A stretch of 51,103 bases of DNA from an uncultured Blautia sp. (GTDB lineage: Bacteria; Bacillota; Clostridia; Lachnospirales; Lachnospiraceae), in the NCBI RefSeq assembly GCF_934424005.1, contig NZ_CAKRXI010000022.1, positions 1-51,103 on the forward strand. The letters run 5' to 3'. Shown piece after piece: positions 38,744 through 46,567 of this stretch. Under the pieces are notes generated by a model that was given only the letters and a program-made list of their open reading frames with translations, searched no databases and was not told the origin of the DNA. A program made the position numbers and the translations under genes. Position 1 is the first letter of the stretch. Each line of letters opens with the position of its first letter.

Positions 38744-39931
38744 TTATAATTGCTTCTTACTGAAATCATTTCCAGTCAGTCCTTCCTGTGCAAGCATCGT
38801 ATGAAGCACAGATATATCACTGGAAACATCCCACGCGGTATCCTGAAAAACTGAATCCAGGAGCTTTGCAAATGCTTCATTTAAAGTATCCAGCGTATCT
38901 TCAATTTCTTTTTTGGATGAGCGGATCGTCTCTCCCTGAATTAGCTGTCTGTCCATTTCTTCATAAGCATCCAGAAGTTTCACTGTCATAGGTAGATAAT
39001 AATCCATCATTTTTTTAAGGTCCGGGATAATTTCCGGATGCTCCTCTGCCCTCTGAAAAATCTGTTCTACAATCTGTTCCATGCGGGCAATTTTAGCCGA
39101 GATTTCTTCTCCCGGGATTGCATCATTACTTGCATGGATTTTTTGAATATATGCTTCACCTTTATCCAGAACTTCCTGTACTTCCGGACGGATCTGTTTC
39201 TGCTGCTCTGTTTCCTGCTGGCGTTTTCTGCATTCTTCTTCGTTTCGCTGCTCCAGTGCCTTCTGTGTCTCTGTATACTGTCGATATGTTTCTGTGCTCG
39301 TGATCAGGCATGTTTCCTTCTGATCTGTCTGTCCTTCCAAAAACCAGCCTTTCTGTATCATAAATCTGATATCTTTTTTTACAAATTTCACACTGCGGCC
39401 CACAGCCCCTGCCAGACGTTCAAAATCACAATACGTTCTGTCTCCAAGTGCCTGTACATATTTCTTGAAGCGTTTCAATCTGCCAAGTCCTGTACAACCT
39501 CCATAGATCATCCCCACGCCTGCCAGTGTACCAATCAACGTCACTGCAGTCGAAGTGATACCGTCGTGACCTATTACAGCCTGAAGAATCTGCACTGTCA
39601 GAAGTCCTATTGCCATACTTCCGGAAAGAAGCCCACCGAATACGATCAGCAGAATATCTTTTACCTTTTCGCCTCCGGTATTTCCGTACAGTTCCGGATG
39701 AGTTTCCTGTATTTTCTGATTCATAACTTTGTGCTCAGTTTTTTTCTGAACCGTCGTAGGATGCTCTTTCTGATATTGTTTCAGTGTATTATTAACCATC
39801 TTCGTGATGGACTGATTCAGTTCCTGATAATTGCTTGTTTTTACAGCATTTTCTATTGTTGTCTGCACTTCGCGGACTTTTTGCTCCACAAAGCTGAAAT
39901 CCATTCCGTTATCGTAAGATTTTTTGTCCAT
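38744..39931 (-). CDS. xpaC: XpaC-like membrane protein (5-bromo-4-chloroindolyl phosphate hydrolysis family)
   Basis: 395 residues from ATG 39931, preceded by AGGAGG. The open frame runs on upstream to 40168, but that part is the antisense of ilvE and its terminator and was dropped. N-terminal soluble part (VREVQTTIENAVKTS), two membrane spans (about 100-150: ILLIVFGGLLSGSMAIGLL, VTLIGTLAGVGMIYGG), then a domain with RFKKYVQALGDRTYCDFERL typical of XpaC and a long helical C-terminus. Pairs with TelA downstream. Confidence 0.9.
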   Translation of the reverse strand: MDKKSYDNGMDFSFVEQKVREVQTTIENAVKTSNYQELNQSITKMVNNTLKQYQKEHPTTVQKKTEHKVMNQKIQETHPELYGNTGGEKVKDILLIVFGGLLSGSMAIGLLTVQILQAVIGHDGITSTAVTLIGTLAGVGMIYGGCTGLGRLKRFKKYVQALGDRTYCDFERLAGAVGRSVKFVKKDIRFMIQKGWFLEGQTDQKETCLITSTETYRQYTETQKALEQRNEEECRKRQQETEQQKQIRPEVQEVLDKGEAYIQKIHASNDAIPGEEISAKIARMEQIVEQIFQRAEEHPEIIPDLKKMMDYYLPMTVKLLDAYEEMDRQLIQGETIRSSKKEIEDTLDTLNEAFAKLLDSVFQDTAWDVSSDISVLHTMLAQEGLTGNDFSKKQL

Positions 39932-39974
39932 TCCGTCCTCCTGTAAACTATCTCTTATTATAACGAAATACAGA

Positions 39975-40012
39975 CAAAAAAACAAGGCACAGGACATCTG
40001 CCTGTACCTTGT
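39975..40012 (-). terminator. Terminator of ilvE
   Basis: Minus strand ACAAGGTACAGG / CCTGTGCCTTGT (12 bp, one mismatch at the fourth-fifth pair region), 7-nt loop, then TTTTTTTG. It ends the ilvE transcript and isolates xpaC-telA. Confidence 0.88.
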
Positions 40013-40034
40013 CTTATATATAATACAATAAGTT

Positions 40035-41060
40035 TTATTCGATAACTTTGATCCAGCCTTCCGGAGCTTCGATGCGTCCCATCTGGATGCCGGTAAGTGT
40101 CTCGTAAAGTTTCTTTGTTGTCGGTCCCATTTCTTCCATTCCACTTGGGAAGCAGATTTCTTTGCCATGGTCTACGATCTTTCCAACAGGAGAAATAACT
40201 GCAGCTGTTCCGCAAAGGCCACATTCTGCAAAGTCTTTTACTTCATCCAGATATACTTCACGCTCTTCAACCTTCAGTCCAAGATAATGCTCTGCAACAT
40301 AGATCAGAGAACGACGTGTGATAGAAGGAAGGATACTGTTGGACTTCGGTGTTACAACGGTATTGTCTTTTGTAACAAAGATGAAATTTGCTCCACCTGT
40401 TTCTTCTACTTTTGTTCTTGTAGCAGAATCCAGATACATGTTTTCATCATATCCCTGACGATGTGCATCCATGATTGCATGGAGGCTCATTGCATAGTTC
40501 AGACCAGCTTTGATGTGTCCTGTTCCATGCGGTGCAGCACGGTCAAAGTCTGTGACACGGATCGTAATCGGTTTTGCGCCACCTTTGAAGTACGGTCCAA
40601 CCGGTGTAGTCAGAATACGGAACTGGTACTCGTCAGCCGGTTTAACACCGATAACAGGGTTACTTCCAAACATATACGGACGTACATACAGAGTTGCACC
40701 AGAGCCATATGGTGGTACATATGCTTCATTTGCCTTGATCGTCTGTACAACAGCCTCTACGAAACGGTCTTCCGGGAATGCCGGCATTTCCAGTCTTCTT
40801 GCAGAATTTGCAAGACGCTCAGCATTGAGATCCGGGCGGAAAGTAACAATATGTCCGTCTTCTGTTGTATAAGCTTTCATTCCTTCAAATACAGTCTGTG
40901 CATACTGGAATACACAGGCACATTCATTCAGTGTAACATTCGGGTCTGTAGTCAGCTGTCCTTCATCCCATTTACCATCTTTGAAATTGGCAACATAACG
41001 ATAATCTGTCGGAATATAACCGAATCCGATGCTGCCCCAGTCAATGTTCTTTTTTTCCAT
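40035..41060 (-). CDS. ilvE: Branched-chain amino acid aminotransferase
   Basis: 341 residues from ATG 41060 (GGAGGA upstream; an in-frame ATG at 41081 has none). PLP fold-type IV enzyme that interconverts Leu, Ile, Val and their 2-oxo acids with glutamate/2-oxoglutarate. Signatures: the PLP Lys in HIKAGLNYAMSLHA, KVEETGGANFIFV, LPSITRRSLI and ECGLCGTAAVISPVG. It belongs to the longer (type II) BCAT group. Monocistronic between its own promoter and terminator. Being a branched-chain amino-acid gene, it is a natural CodY target, but no clear CodY box was seen near it. Confidence 0.96.
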   Translation of the reverse strand: MEKKNIDWGSIGFGYIPTDYRYVANFKDGKWDEGQLTTDPNVTLNECACVFQYAQTVFEGMKAYTTEDGHIVTFRPDLNAERLANSARRLEMPAFPEDRFVEAVVQTIKANEAYVPPYGSGATLYVRPYMFGSNPVIGVKPADEYQFRILTTPVGPYFKGGAKPITIRVTDFDRAAPHGTGHIKAGLNYAMSLHAIMDAHRQGYDENMYLDSATRTKVEETGGANFIFVTKDNTVVTPKSNSILPSITRRSLIYVAEHYLGLKVEEREVYLDEVKDFAECGLCGTAAVISPVGKIVDHGKEICFPSGMEEMGPTTKKLYETLTGIQMGRIEAPEGWIKVIE

Positions 41061-41126
41061 AATATATCTTCCTCCAGTCATATGGATTTCTTTTCCAGTT
41101 ACCCTTTTCAGTAACTCTTTTCATCC

Positions 41127-41155
41127 ATTTTAGCACTTTATCGCGGTGACTTCAA
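41127..41155 (-). promoter_or_regulatory. Promoter of ilvE
   Basis: Minus strand TTGAAG (41155-41150), 17 bp, TAAAAT (41132-41127), the latter preceded by TGC. The ~60-nt leader contains a small hairpin AGTTAC/GTAACT with an 8-nt loop (41097-41116). Confidence 0.65.
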
Positions 41156-41178
41156 TGCAAAATTTGCAGAGAAAATAT

Positions 41179-41670
41179 TTATTTTATCCTTTCATATTTC
41201 ATAAAAGAATACTCCAGATCAAAATATGTCTGCTCATCGCTCTCCGCAGTTACTTTCCACTCCGGCATTTCATCCAGATTTGGGAAATAGCTGTCTGCCT
41301 CATATGCAAAATCAATTTTTGTCACATGTGCTGTATCACAGTAAGGCAACAGCTGTTTGTATACACTGTCTCCACCAATACAGTATACTTCCTCTGACGG
41401 ATATTTTTTTATTTCTTCCAGAAGTTCTTCTACAGTGTGGACAATGATCGCATCCTTGACGTTATAATCTTTGTTTCCTGTCAGGACAATATTTGTTCTG
41501 TTCTTAAGAGGCAGCCCATTTGGAAAACTTTCCAGTGTCTTACGTCCCATAACAACAACTTTTCCAGTTGTTTCCTGGCGAAACATCTTCATATCTGCCG
41601 GAATACTTACAAGAAGCTTGTTATCTTTACCGATTGCCCAGTTCTTATCTACTGCTACTATAATATTCAT
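41179..41670 (-). CDS. folA: Dihydrofolate reductase
   Basis: 163 residues; reduces dihydrofolate to tetrahydrofolate with NADPH. MNIIVAVDKNWAIGKDNKLL, VVMGRKTLESFP, NIVLTGNKDYN and VYCIGGDSVYKQLLPYCD are classic DHFR segments, and length is normal. It follows thyA by 47 bp on the same strand, which regenerates the folate oxidised by thymidylate synthase. Confidence 0.97.
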   Translation of the reverse strand: MNIIVAVDKNWAIGKDNKLLVSIPADMKMFRQETTGKVVVMGRKTLESFPNGLPLKNRTNIVLTGNKDYNVKDAIIVHTVEELLEEIKKYPSEEVYCIGGDSVYKQLLPYCDTAHVTKIDFAYEADSYFPNLDEMPEWKVTAESDEQTYFDLEYSFMKYERIK

Positions 41671-41717
41671 ACTTCATTACCCTCTTCTCTACTGCAATAT
41701 ATTTATTTTCAAACACG

Positions 41718-42566
41718 TCAGATTGCGATCGGAATATTTTTGATCTGCGGCCATGTCTGATAATTTTCTACTATCAGATCATCCGTTGTAAAATCATAAA
41801 AATCTTTAATCTCCGGATTCAGTTTCACAGTTGGTGCCGGATACGGAGTACGGCTGATCAATTCTTTGATAACCGGTACGTGACGATCATAAATATGGCA
41901 GTCTGCAATCACATGTACAAGTTCACCTGCTTCCATGTCACATACCTGTGCGATCATCATCAGAAGGATTGAATACTGGCAGACGTTCCAGTTATTTGCA
42001 GCCAGAATATCCTGTGAACGCTGATTCAGGATTGCATTCAAAGTAAGCTTGTCTTTCCCCGGTTCCTTCGTCACATTAAACGTCATGGAATATGCGCATG
42101 GATACAGATTCATCTCATGCAGATCCTGGTGTACATAAATATTCGTCATGATGCGACGGCTGTAGGGATTATTTTTCAAATCATATAATACACGGTCTAC
42201 CTGATCCATCATCCCTTCTTTGTACTGATGTTTCACCCCCAGCTGATAACCATATGCCTTACCAATGGAGCCATTCTCATCTGCCCAACTGTCCCAGATA
42301 TGACTGTGAAGATCTTTGATGTTATTTGATTTTTTCTGCCAGATCCAGAGTATCTCATCCATAGCACTTTTTAGCGCAGTTCTTCGAAGTGTCAGGGCCG
42401 GAAATTCTTTGCGCAGATCATAGCGATTCACTACTCCAAATCTCTTGATCGTATAGGCCGATGTACCGTCTTCCCAGACTGGACGTACCTTTTCTCCTTC
42501 TGTACTGGTTCCATTTTCTATGACATCTCTGCACATATTAATAAACGTAACATCTGCTAAACTCAT
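41718..42566 (-). CDS. thyA: Thymidylate synthase (ThyA type, variant active-site loop)
   Basis: 282 residues; makes dTMP from dUMP and methylene-THF. RRIMTN (phosphate-binding Arg), QRSQDILAANNWN and HVIADCHIYDRH match ThyA. The active-site loop reads LYPCAYSMTFNV with Cys157, where the common form is LPPCHxxFQFYV, so the His after the nucleophile is replaced by Ala. ThyA variants with this loop are known to me from Firmicutes and phages, so activity is still expected. GAGAGGAAC lies ~11 nt before ATG 42566. First gene of thyA-folA. Confidence 0.93.
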   Translation of the reverse strand: MSLADVTFINMCRDVIENGTSTEGEKVRPVWEDGTSAYTIKRFGVVNRYDLRKEFPALTLRRTALKSAMDEILWIWQKKSNNIKDLHSHIWDSWADENGSIGKAYGYQLGVKHQYKEGMMDQVDRVLYDLKNNPYSRRIMTNIYVHQDLHEMNLYPCAYSMTFNVTKEPGKDKLTLNAILNQRSQDILAANNWNVCQYSILLMMIAQVCDMEAGELVHVIADCHIYDRHVPVIKELISRTPYPAPTVKLNPEIKDFYDFTTDDLIVENYQTWPQIKNIPIAI

Positions 42567-42654
42567 CTTTTTTGTTCCTCTCTTATCCCTTAGATTAATT
42601 CCTGTCTCCTACCTGTTCTTTAATCACTTTTGATGCAGGTTCATAATTGATATA

Positions 42655-42684
42655 AGTATAACATACCTTCCTCTCAGTTGACAA
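42655..42684 (-). promoter_or_regulatory. Promoter of thyA-folA
   Basis: Minus strand TTGTCA (42684-42679), 18 bp, TATACT (42660-42655). Its -35 box overlaps that of the divergent VanZ-like gene on the other strand at five of six positions. Confidence 0.6.
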
Positions 42685-42706
42685 TCTTTTCCCCCTTTGC
42701 TATATT
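42678..42706 (+). promoter_or_regulatory. Promoter of the VanZ-like gene, apparently giving a leaderless mRNA
   Basis: Perfect TTGACA (42678-42683), 17 bp, TATATT (42701-42706) with TGC before it (extended -10). The ATG at 42714 begins 8 nt after the -10 box, the same spacing as at 15375/15383, and there is no Shine-Dalgarno sequence. Confidence 0.7.
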
Positions 42707-42713
42707 TAATGCC

Positions 42714-43244
42714 ATGAAAATATTGATTACTTTATTAAAACCCTTATCCTTTATACCAGCTTTACTTATGATGTATCTGATTTTTTCATTTTCAGCCCAG
42801 ACCGGGGAGGTGTCCGGGGAATTAAGTTACAAGGTCAGTTACAAAATCATAGAAACCAAAAGTGAACTCCTGCATGAAGGCAAGGGATACGACGAATTAA
42901 ATTATGAAGCAAACTCCATTCAGTTTTATGTACGAAAGGCAGCCCATATGACTGAGTATTTTCTTCTCGCCGTGGCTGTTTCTTTCCCGCTTTACGTCTA
43001 TCGTGTAAGAGGTTTCTGGCTGTTTCTGCTTGCCGGCATTTTCTGTGCAGGCTTCGCAGGGTTGGACGAATATCATCAGTCTTTTGTCGCCGGACGTGGT
43101 CCCTCTGTAAGGGATGTCTGTATCGACAGTTCCGGAGCATTGATCGGTATTATCCTTGTTCAGATGTTTTGCTGGTCCACCTTACATAATCCTTCCGGTT
43201 CATCCAGAAAAAAGAAAAAATCACGCAAAAAGCGCCGTAGATAA
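42714..43244 (+). CDS. VanZ-like membrane protein
   Basis: 176 residues from ATG 42714. An in-frame TTG at 42678 is the -35 box itself and is rejected. Hydrophobic protein with about four membrane spans and VanZ family motifs: MYLIFSFSAQTGEVSGE, FYVRKAAHMTEYFLLA, LDEYHQSFVAGRGPSVRD, DSSGALIGIIL. It ends with a strongly basic cytoplasmic tail (SSRKKKKSRKKRRR). VanZ-like proteins are linked with teicoplanin and lipoglycopeptide tolerance in some species, but most have unknown roles. No RBS is visible. Confidence 0.88.
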   Translation: MKILITLLKPLSFIPALLMMYLIFSFSAQTGEVSGELSYKVSYKIIETKSELLHEGKGYDELNYEANSIQFYVRKAAHMTEYFLLAVAVSFPLYVYRVRGFWLFLLAGIFCAGFAGLDEYHQSFVAGRGPSVRDVCIDSSGALIGIILVQMFCWSTLHNPSGSSRKKKKSRKKRRR

Positions 43245-43260
43245 TCCTCTACGACGCTTT
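43229..43260. terminator. Terminator after the VanZ-like gene, probably bidirectional
   Basis: 13-bp stem (43229-43241 with 43248-43260, one mismatch), 6-nt loop, AAAGCG/CGCTTT at the base. It overlaps the 3' end of the VanZ-like gene and also lies 26 bp after the convergent minus-strand gene. Confidence 0.72.
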
Positions 43261-43286
43261 CCTTATATTACCCGCTTTTCCGGGAC

Positions 43287-43748
43287 TTATTCTTCTGTTT
43301 TTTCTGTCGGCTCGACATCATCTGAATCTTTTGTTTCTTCAACTTCTTCTGCGTCATCCAGACTTGAAGCCAGTCTCGCACGTTCCGCAATACTCATCGT
43401 TTTTTTCTCTGTCGTTTTCTCCGGCTCTGCCGCTTTTTCTTCCACCATGGCAGCTTCTTCCATCGCTCGTTTTTCTTTATCTCGTTTGATAAAATTCTTA
43501 CCACCAATAAAAAGCATTACCGCTCCTACGATCAGAAAACCAATTCCTGCCGCAAAAAAGCCCCAGCTGCCGCCGTCAACTCCATCAATGACATTTTTGC
43601 ACAATCTATACCCTGTATACAAAAGATAACATCCTGCCAGAATCATCAGCACATAGCTTCTGGTTGGTGTCGCATTCTGCGGGGTATTTTCCTGTGAAGT
43701 CTGCACTTCATTCTCCTTCTCTTCAGGATTCTTATTCTGTTCTTCCAT
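43287..43748 (-). CDS. Hypothetical membrane protein with acidic tails, 153 residues
   Basis: Start ATG 43748 is preceded by AGGAGAGG; an ATG at 43769 directly abuts the malQ stop and has none. A polar N-terminus rich in Glu/Asn/Thr, two membrane spans (about 32-52: YVLMILAGCYLLYTGYRL; 62-82: FFAAGIGFLIVGAVMLFI), then a basic patch (KNFIKRDKEKR) and a very acidic C-terminal tail (ASSLDDAEEVEE to the end). No family recognised. It follows malQ by 21 bp on the same strand, so it is probably co-transcribed. Confidence 0.8.
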   Translation of the reverse strand: MEEQNKNPEEKENEVQTSQENTPQNATPTRSYVLMILAGCYLLYTGYRLCKNVIDGVDGGSWGFFAAGIGFLIVGAVMLFIGGKNFIKRDKEKRAMEEAAMVEEKAAEPEKTTEKKTMSIAERARLASSLDDAEEVEETKDSDDVEPTEKTEE

Positions 43749-43769
43749 CCTGCCTCTCCTCTCACGCAT

Positions 43770-45341
43770 TTATTCAACTATTTTAGAATTTTGGTCATTA
43801 TCCTGCCGTTCTTCCTCTGCGTTCGCAATTTCATCAGTTTCCTTTTCTTCAGATGCTTTTGCGAGACGTCCATAAATCCTGGTCACTTCTCTCATATGAT
43901 ACAACGTTGTTTCCGAAATCTGATTTGCAGTAAGCCGCCATTTCCAGTTATCCCCCAATGTAGACGGAGCATTCATACGTGCTTCATTTCCAAGGCACAG
44001 ATAATCCTGAATCGGAATAACCGCAAGATCGGCTACACTTGAAAGTGCTGTACGTATCAGTGCCCATACACAGTCATTGACCGGCTGTTCATAACAGTTG
44101 ATATATTCTCTGACAAATTTCAGATCATGTCCCTGCAGATTTTCCAACCATCCTTTTGTAGTCTCATTATCATGTGTTCCAGTATAAACTACACAGTTAT
44201 GATCATATTTATATGGAAGATAGCTGCTATCTTCACTTCCATCAAACGCAAACTGAAGCACTTTCATTCCCGGATATCCGCTCTCTTTCAGCATTTCCAG
44301 AACACTCTCTGTCAGGAAGCCAAGATCTTCTGCAATCACTCGGAGGTCTTTGATTTTTTTATCAAGTGTATGGAACAGATCCATTCCCGGACCCTTTTCC
44401 CATTTTCCTCTCTCAGCAGTCTTGTCCCCATACGGAATAGCATAATACTCGTCAAATCCGCGGAAATGATCGATTCTGACTACATCATAAAGTTCCAGGC
44501 AGTGTGTCATTCGCTGCACCCACCAGCCATAACCGTCTTTCTTAAGTGCCTTCCAGTCATACAATGGATTTCCCCACAGCTGTCCGGTTGCTGAAAAAGC
44601 ATCTGGCGGACATCCTGCAACTGCCTTCGGATCATAATCTTCGTCAAACTGCAGCATTTCCGGATTTGCCCATGCATCAGAACTGTCCAGCGCCACATAG
44701 ATTGGCACATCACCAATGATACTGATACCCTTCTTATTTGCATATGCTTTCAGTTTTCTCCACTGTGTGGTAAAACAGTATTGCTGGAAACGATAAAATT
44801 CTATTTCTTCTGCCAGCTCTTTTTCTGCCTCTTTTACTGCCTTTGAATGACGGTCCTTTAATTCTTCCGGCCAGTCAATCCAGCAGATTCCTTTCTGCTC
44901 ATTCTTGATTGCCATAAACAGACAATAATCCTGCAGCCAGTCTTTTTCTTCTTTCAAAAATTCCACATAATCCGGGTCCGTCTTCAGATCTGCCTTTTCA
45001 TATGCTTTGCGGAGCAGTTTATATCTGGAAAAATATATTTTTTCATAATCAACATAAGATTCACTGCCACCCCAGTCACAGGCCTCACATTCTTCTTTGG
45101 TCAGGAGTTCTTTTTTGATCAGTTCCTCCAAATCAATAAAATATGGATTCCCTGCAAATGTAGAAACAGACTGATACGGAGAATCTCCATATCCTGTCGG
45201 TCCCAGTGGAAGTATCTGCCAGTACTGCTGTCCTGCTTTTTCAAGCTGATCTACAAAATCATAGGCTTCCTTTGAAAAACATCCGATTCCATACTTTGAC
45301 GGAATACTGGATATCCCCATCAAAATGCCGCTTGCTCTCAT
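43770..45341 (-). CDS. malQ: 4-alpha-glucanotransferase (amylomaltase, GH77)
   Basis: 523 residues. Transfers glucan chains between maltodextrins in starch/glycogen use. GH77 motifs: SPYQSVSTFAGNPYFIDL, the nucleophile Asp in VVRIDHFRGF, the acid/base Glu in RVIAEDLGFLT and the third Asp in YTGTHDNETTKGW. The family core ends near TRIYGRLAK; the last ~25 residues are a polar tail rich in Glu/Asp/Asn. GGAGGAG precedes ATG 45341. Confidence 0.97.
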   Translation of the reverse strand: MRASGILMGISSIPSKYGIGCFSKEAYDFVDQLEKAGQQYWQILPLGPTGYGDSPYQSVSTFAGNPYFIDLEELIKKELLTKEECEACDWGGSESYVDYEKIYFSRYKLLRKAYEKADLKTDPDYVEFLKEEKDWLQDYCLFMAIKNEQKGICWIDWPEELKDRHSKAVKEAEKELAEEIEFYRFQQYCFTTQWRKLKAYANKKGISIIGDVPIYVALDSSDAWANPEMLQFDEDYDPKAVAGCPPDAFSATGQLWGNPLYDWKALKKDGYGWWVQRMTHCLELYDVVRIDHFRGFDEYYAIPYGDKTAERGKWEKGPGMDLFHTLDKKIKDLRVIAEDLGFLTESVLEMLKESGYPGMKVLQFAFDGSEDSSYLPYKYDHNCVVYTGTHDNETTKGWLENLQGHDLKFVREYINCYEQPVNDCVWALIRTALSSVADLAVIPIQDYLCLGNEARMNAPSTLGDNWKWRLTANQISETTLYHMREVTRIYGRLAKASEEKETDEIANAEEERQDNDQNSKIVE

Positions 45342-45379
45342 TTTATCTCCTCCAAATCTGGTAATTTTTCACAAAAAAG

Positions 45380-45388
45380 ATTATATCA
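45380..45388 (-). promoter_or_regulatory. Candidate extended -10 promoter of malQ
   Basis: Minus strand TGATATAAT (45388-45380), about 40 nt before the start codon. It lies in the 61-bp gap after the hydrolase gene; no strong -35 box. Confidence 0.4.
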
Positions 45389-45402
45389 GATTTGATACAT
45401 TT

Positions 45403-46335
45403 TTAAAATCCCTTTTTCTTCATATATACAAATACATCGTGCCAGACTTTTTCTTTTCCTTTTTCATTCAGAATTTCATGGCGCATTCCCGGATATAATT
45501 TTCCCTTCACGTCAAGATAACCGGCTCTTCGCATGGCATGGACCGCTCCTGCAAATTTCCGTACATTTCCAAGACAAGGATCTTCTGCCCCACTGATAAA
45601 CAATACAGGCATCTTTGGTCTGGTACACGTCCATCTATGTACATCATATGCTTTTTTCATCAGATCAAACAGCGCTATGTATGCATCATCTGTAAAAGTA
45701 AATCCACACAGATCAGACTTTGTATAAGCCTCATAAACTGCCGGATCAGAACATATCCAGGCATTTTTGTTTTTTTCATCCTTAAATTTCAATGCATAAG
45801 TTCCAAAAGACATGGTTTCCAGTAGTTTGCTCTTATGATGTGATCCCAGTAGTTTTCCCTGTACCTTCGCAATTGCTTTTCCAAGAGGTCTTGCTTTATT
45901 TTCACTTGGTGAACCACAGACGATCAGCATATTCATACAGTCGTCATGTTTTGCAGCAAATGCTCTTACTGCAAGTGACCCCATGCTGTGCCCGAACAAA
46001 ATCAGCGGCAATTCTGGAAAATGGCGTCTGATTTCTGCATTTACCGTCAGGATATCTTTCAGCATTGCATCTGCTCCGCCTCCATACATATATCCCAGAT
46101 CTTTTTTATCCGAAACGCTTTTCCCATGTCCTCTGTGATCATGAATCACTGTTATATAACCTTTGTCTGTCAGATATTCCATAAATGGGATATACCGTTC
46201 TTTATGTTCACTCATTCCATGCACCAGCTGAACGATTGCCCGTGGTTTTATCCCTGGTTCCGGCATCAGGCAAAGTACCGAAATCTCAAGTGTATCTGCC
46301 TCTGAAAGAAAACTTCCTTCATATTTTATCGCCAT
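45403..46335 (-). CDS. Alpha/beta hydrolase, lysophospholipase/monoacylglycerol lipase-like
   Basis: 310 residues without signal peptide. Serine hydrolase fold with nucleophile elbow GHSMGS, oxyanion region HGMSEHKERY, DHRGHGKS, acid Asp in LFISGAEDPCLG and catalytic His in LYPGMRHEIL. This is the Hydrolase_4 (monoglyceride lipase-like) pattern; natural substrate unknown. GGAGGG precedes ATG 46335. Upstream of malQ by 61 bp on the same strand. Confidence 0.92.
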   Translation of the reverse strand: MAIKYEGSFLSEADTLEISVLCLMPEPGIKPRAIVQLVHGMSEHKERYIPFMEYLTDKGYITVIHDHRGHGKSVSDKKDLGYMYGGGADAMLKDILTVNAEIRRHFPELPLILFGHSMGSLAVRAFAAKHDDCMNMLIVCGSPSENKARPLGKAIAKVQGKLLGSHHKSKLLETMSFGTYALKFKDEKNKNAWICSDPAVYEAYTKSDLCGFTFTDDAYIALFDLMKKAYDVHRWTCTRPKMPVLFISGAEDPCLGNVRKFAGAVHAMRRAGYLDVKGKLYPGMRHEILNEKGKEKVWHDVFVYMKKKGF

Positions 46336-46417
46336 ATTTTTCCCTCCATCCGACTTTCGCTCTCCCCTCCTGAACTACAGTCGTTTCTCTTTTGTTTTTG
46401 CTTCTTTTTAGCATCTC

Positions 46418-46445
46418 ATTATAAGCTCATTTTAGAGTCCGTAAA
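46418..46445 (-). promoter_or_regulatory. Candidate promoter of the alpha/beta hydrolase
   Basis: Minus strand TTTACG (46445-46440), 16 bp, TATAAT (46423-46418). Leader of ~75 nt. It lies back to back with the promoter of the divergent gene at 46451-46480. Confidence 0.45.
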
Positions 46446-46450
46446 TAACC

Positions 46451-46480
46451 TTGTCAAGTAACGTCGCATTCTGCTATAAT
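46451..46480 (+). promoter_or_regulatory. Promoter of the 46568 membrane protein gene
   Basis: TTGTCA (46451-46456), 18 bp, TATAAT (46475-46480) with TGC before it. The ~80-nt leader carries an inverted repeat GGTTAC/GTAACC with a 10-nt spacer (46523-46544) that could be an operator or small hairpin. Confidence 0.6.
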
Positions 46481-46567
46481 AAAAGTGTTAATGATAAGCA
46501 TGCGTTTATTTCGCAACAATACGGTTACAATTTCAAGCGTAACCAGGCAACTTCATAAGGAGGAAGT

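Noticed and set aside
39932..40168. N-terminal extension of xpaC
   Set aside because: The extra 79 codons cover the ilvE terminator and 3' end in antisense; a strong RBS sits directly before ATG 39931.
40167..41114. 315-codon plus-strand frame
   Set aside because: Antisense to ilvE, very rich in Cys and Ser, no family resemblance.
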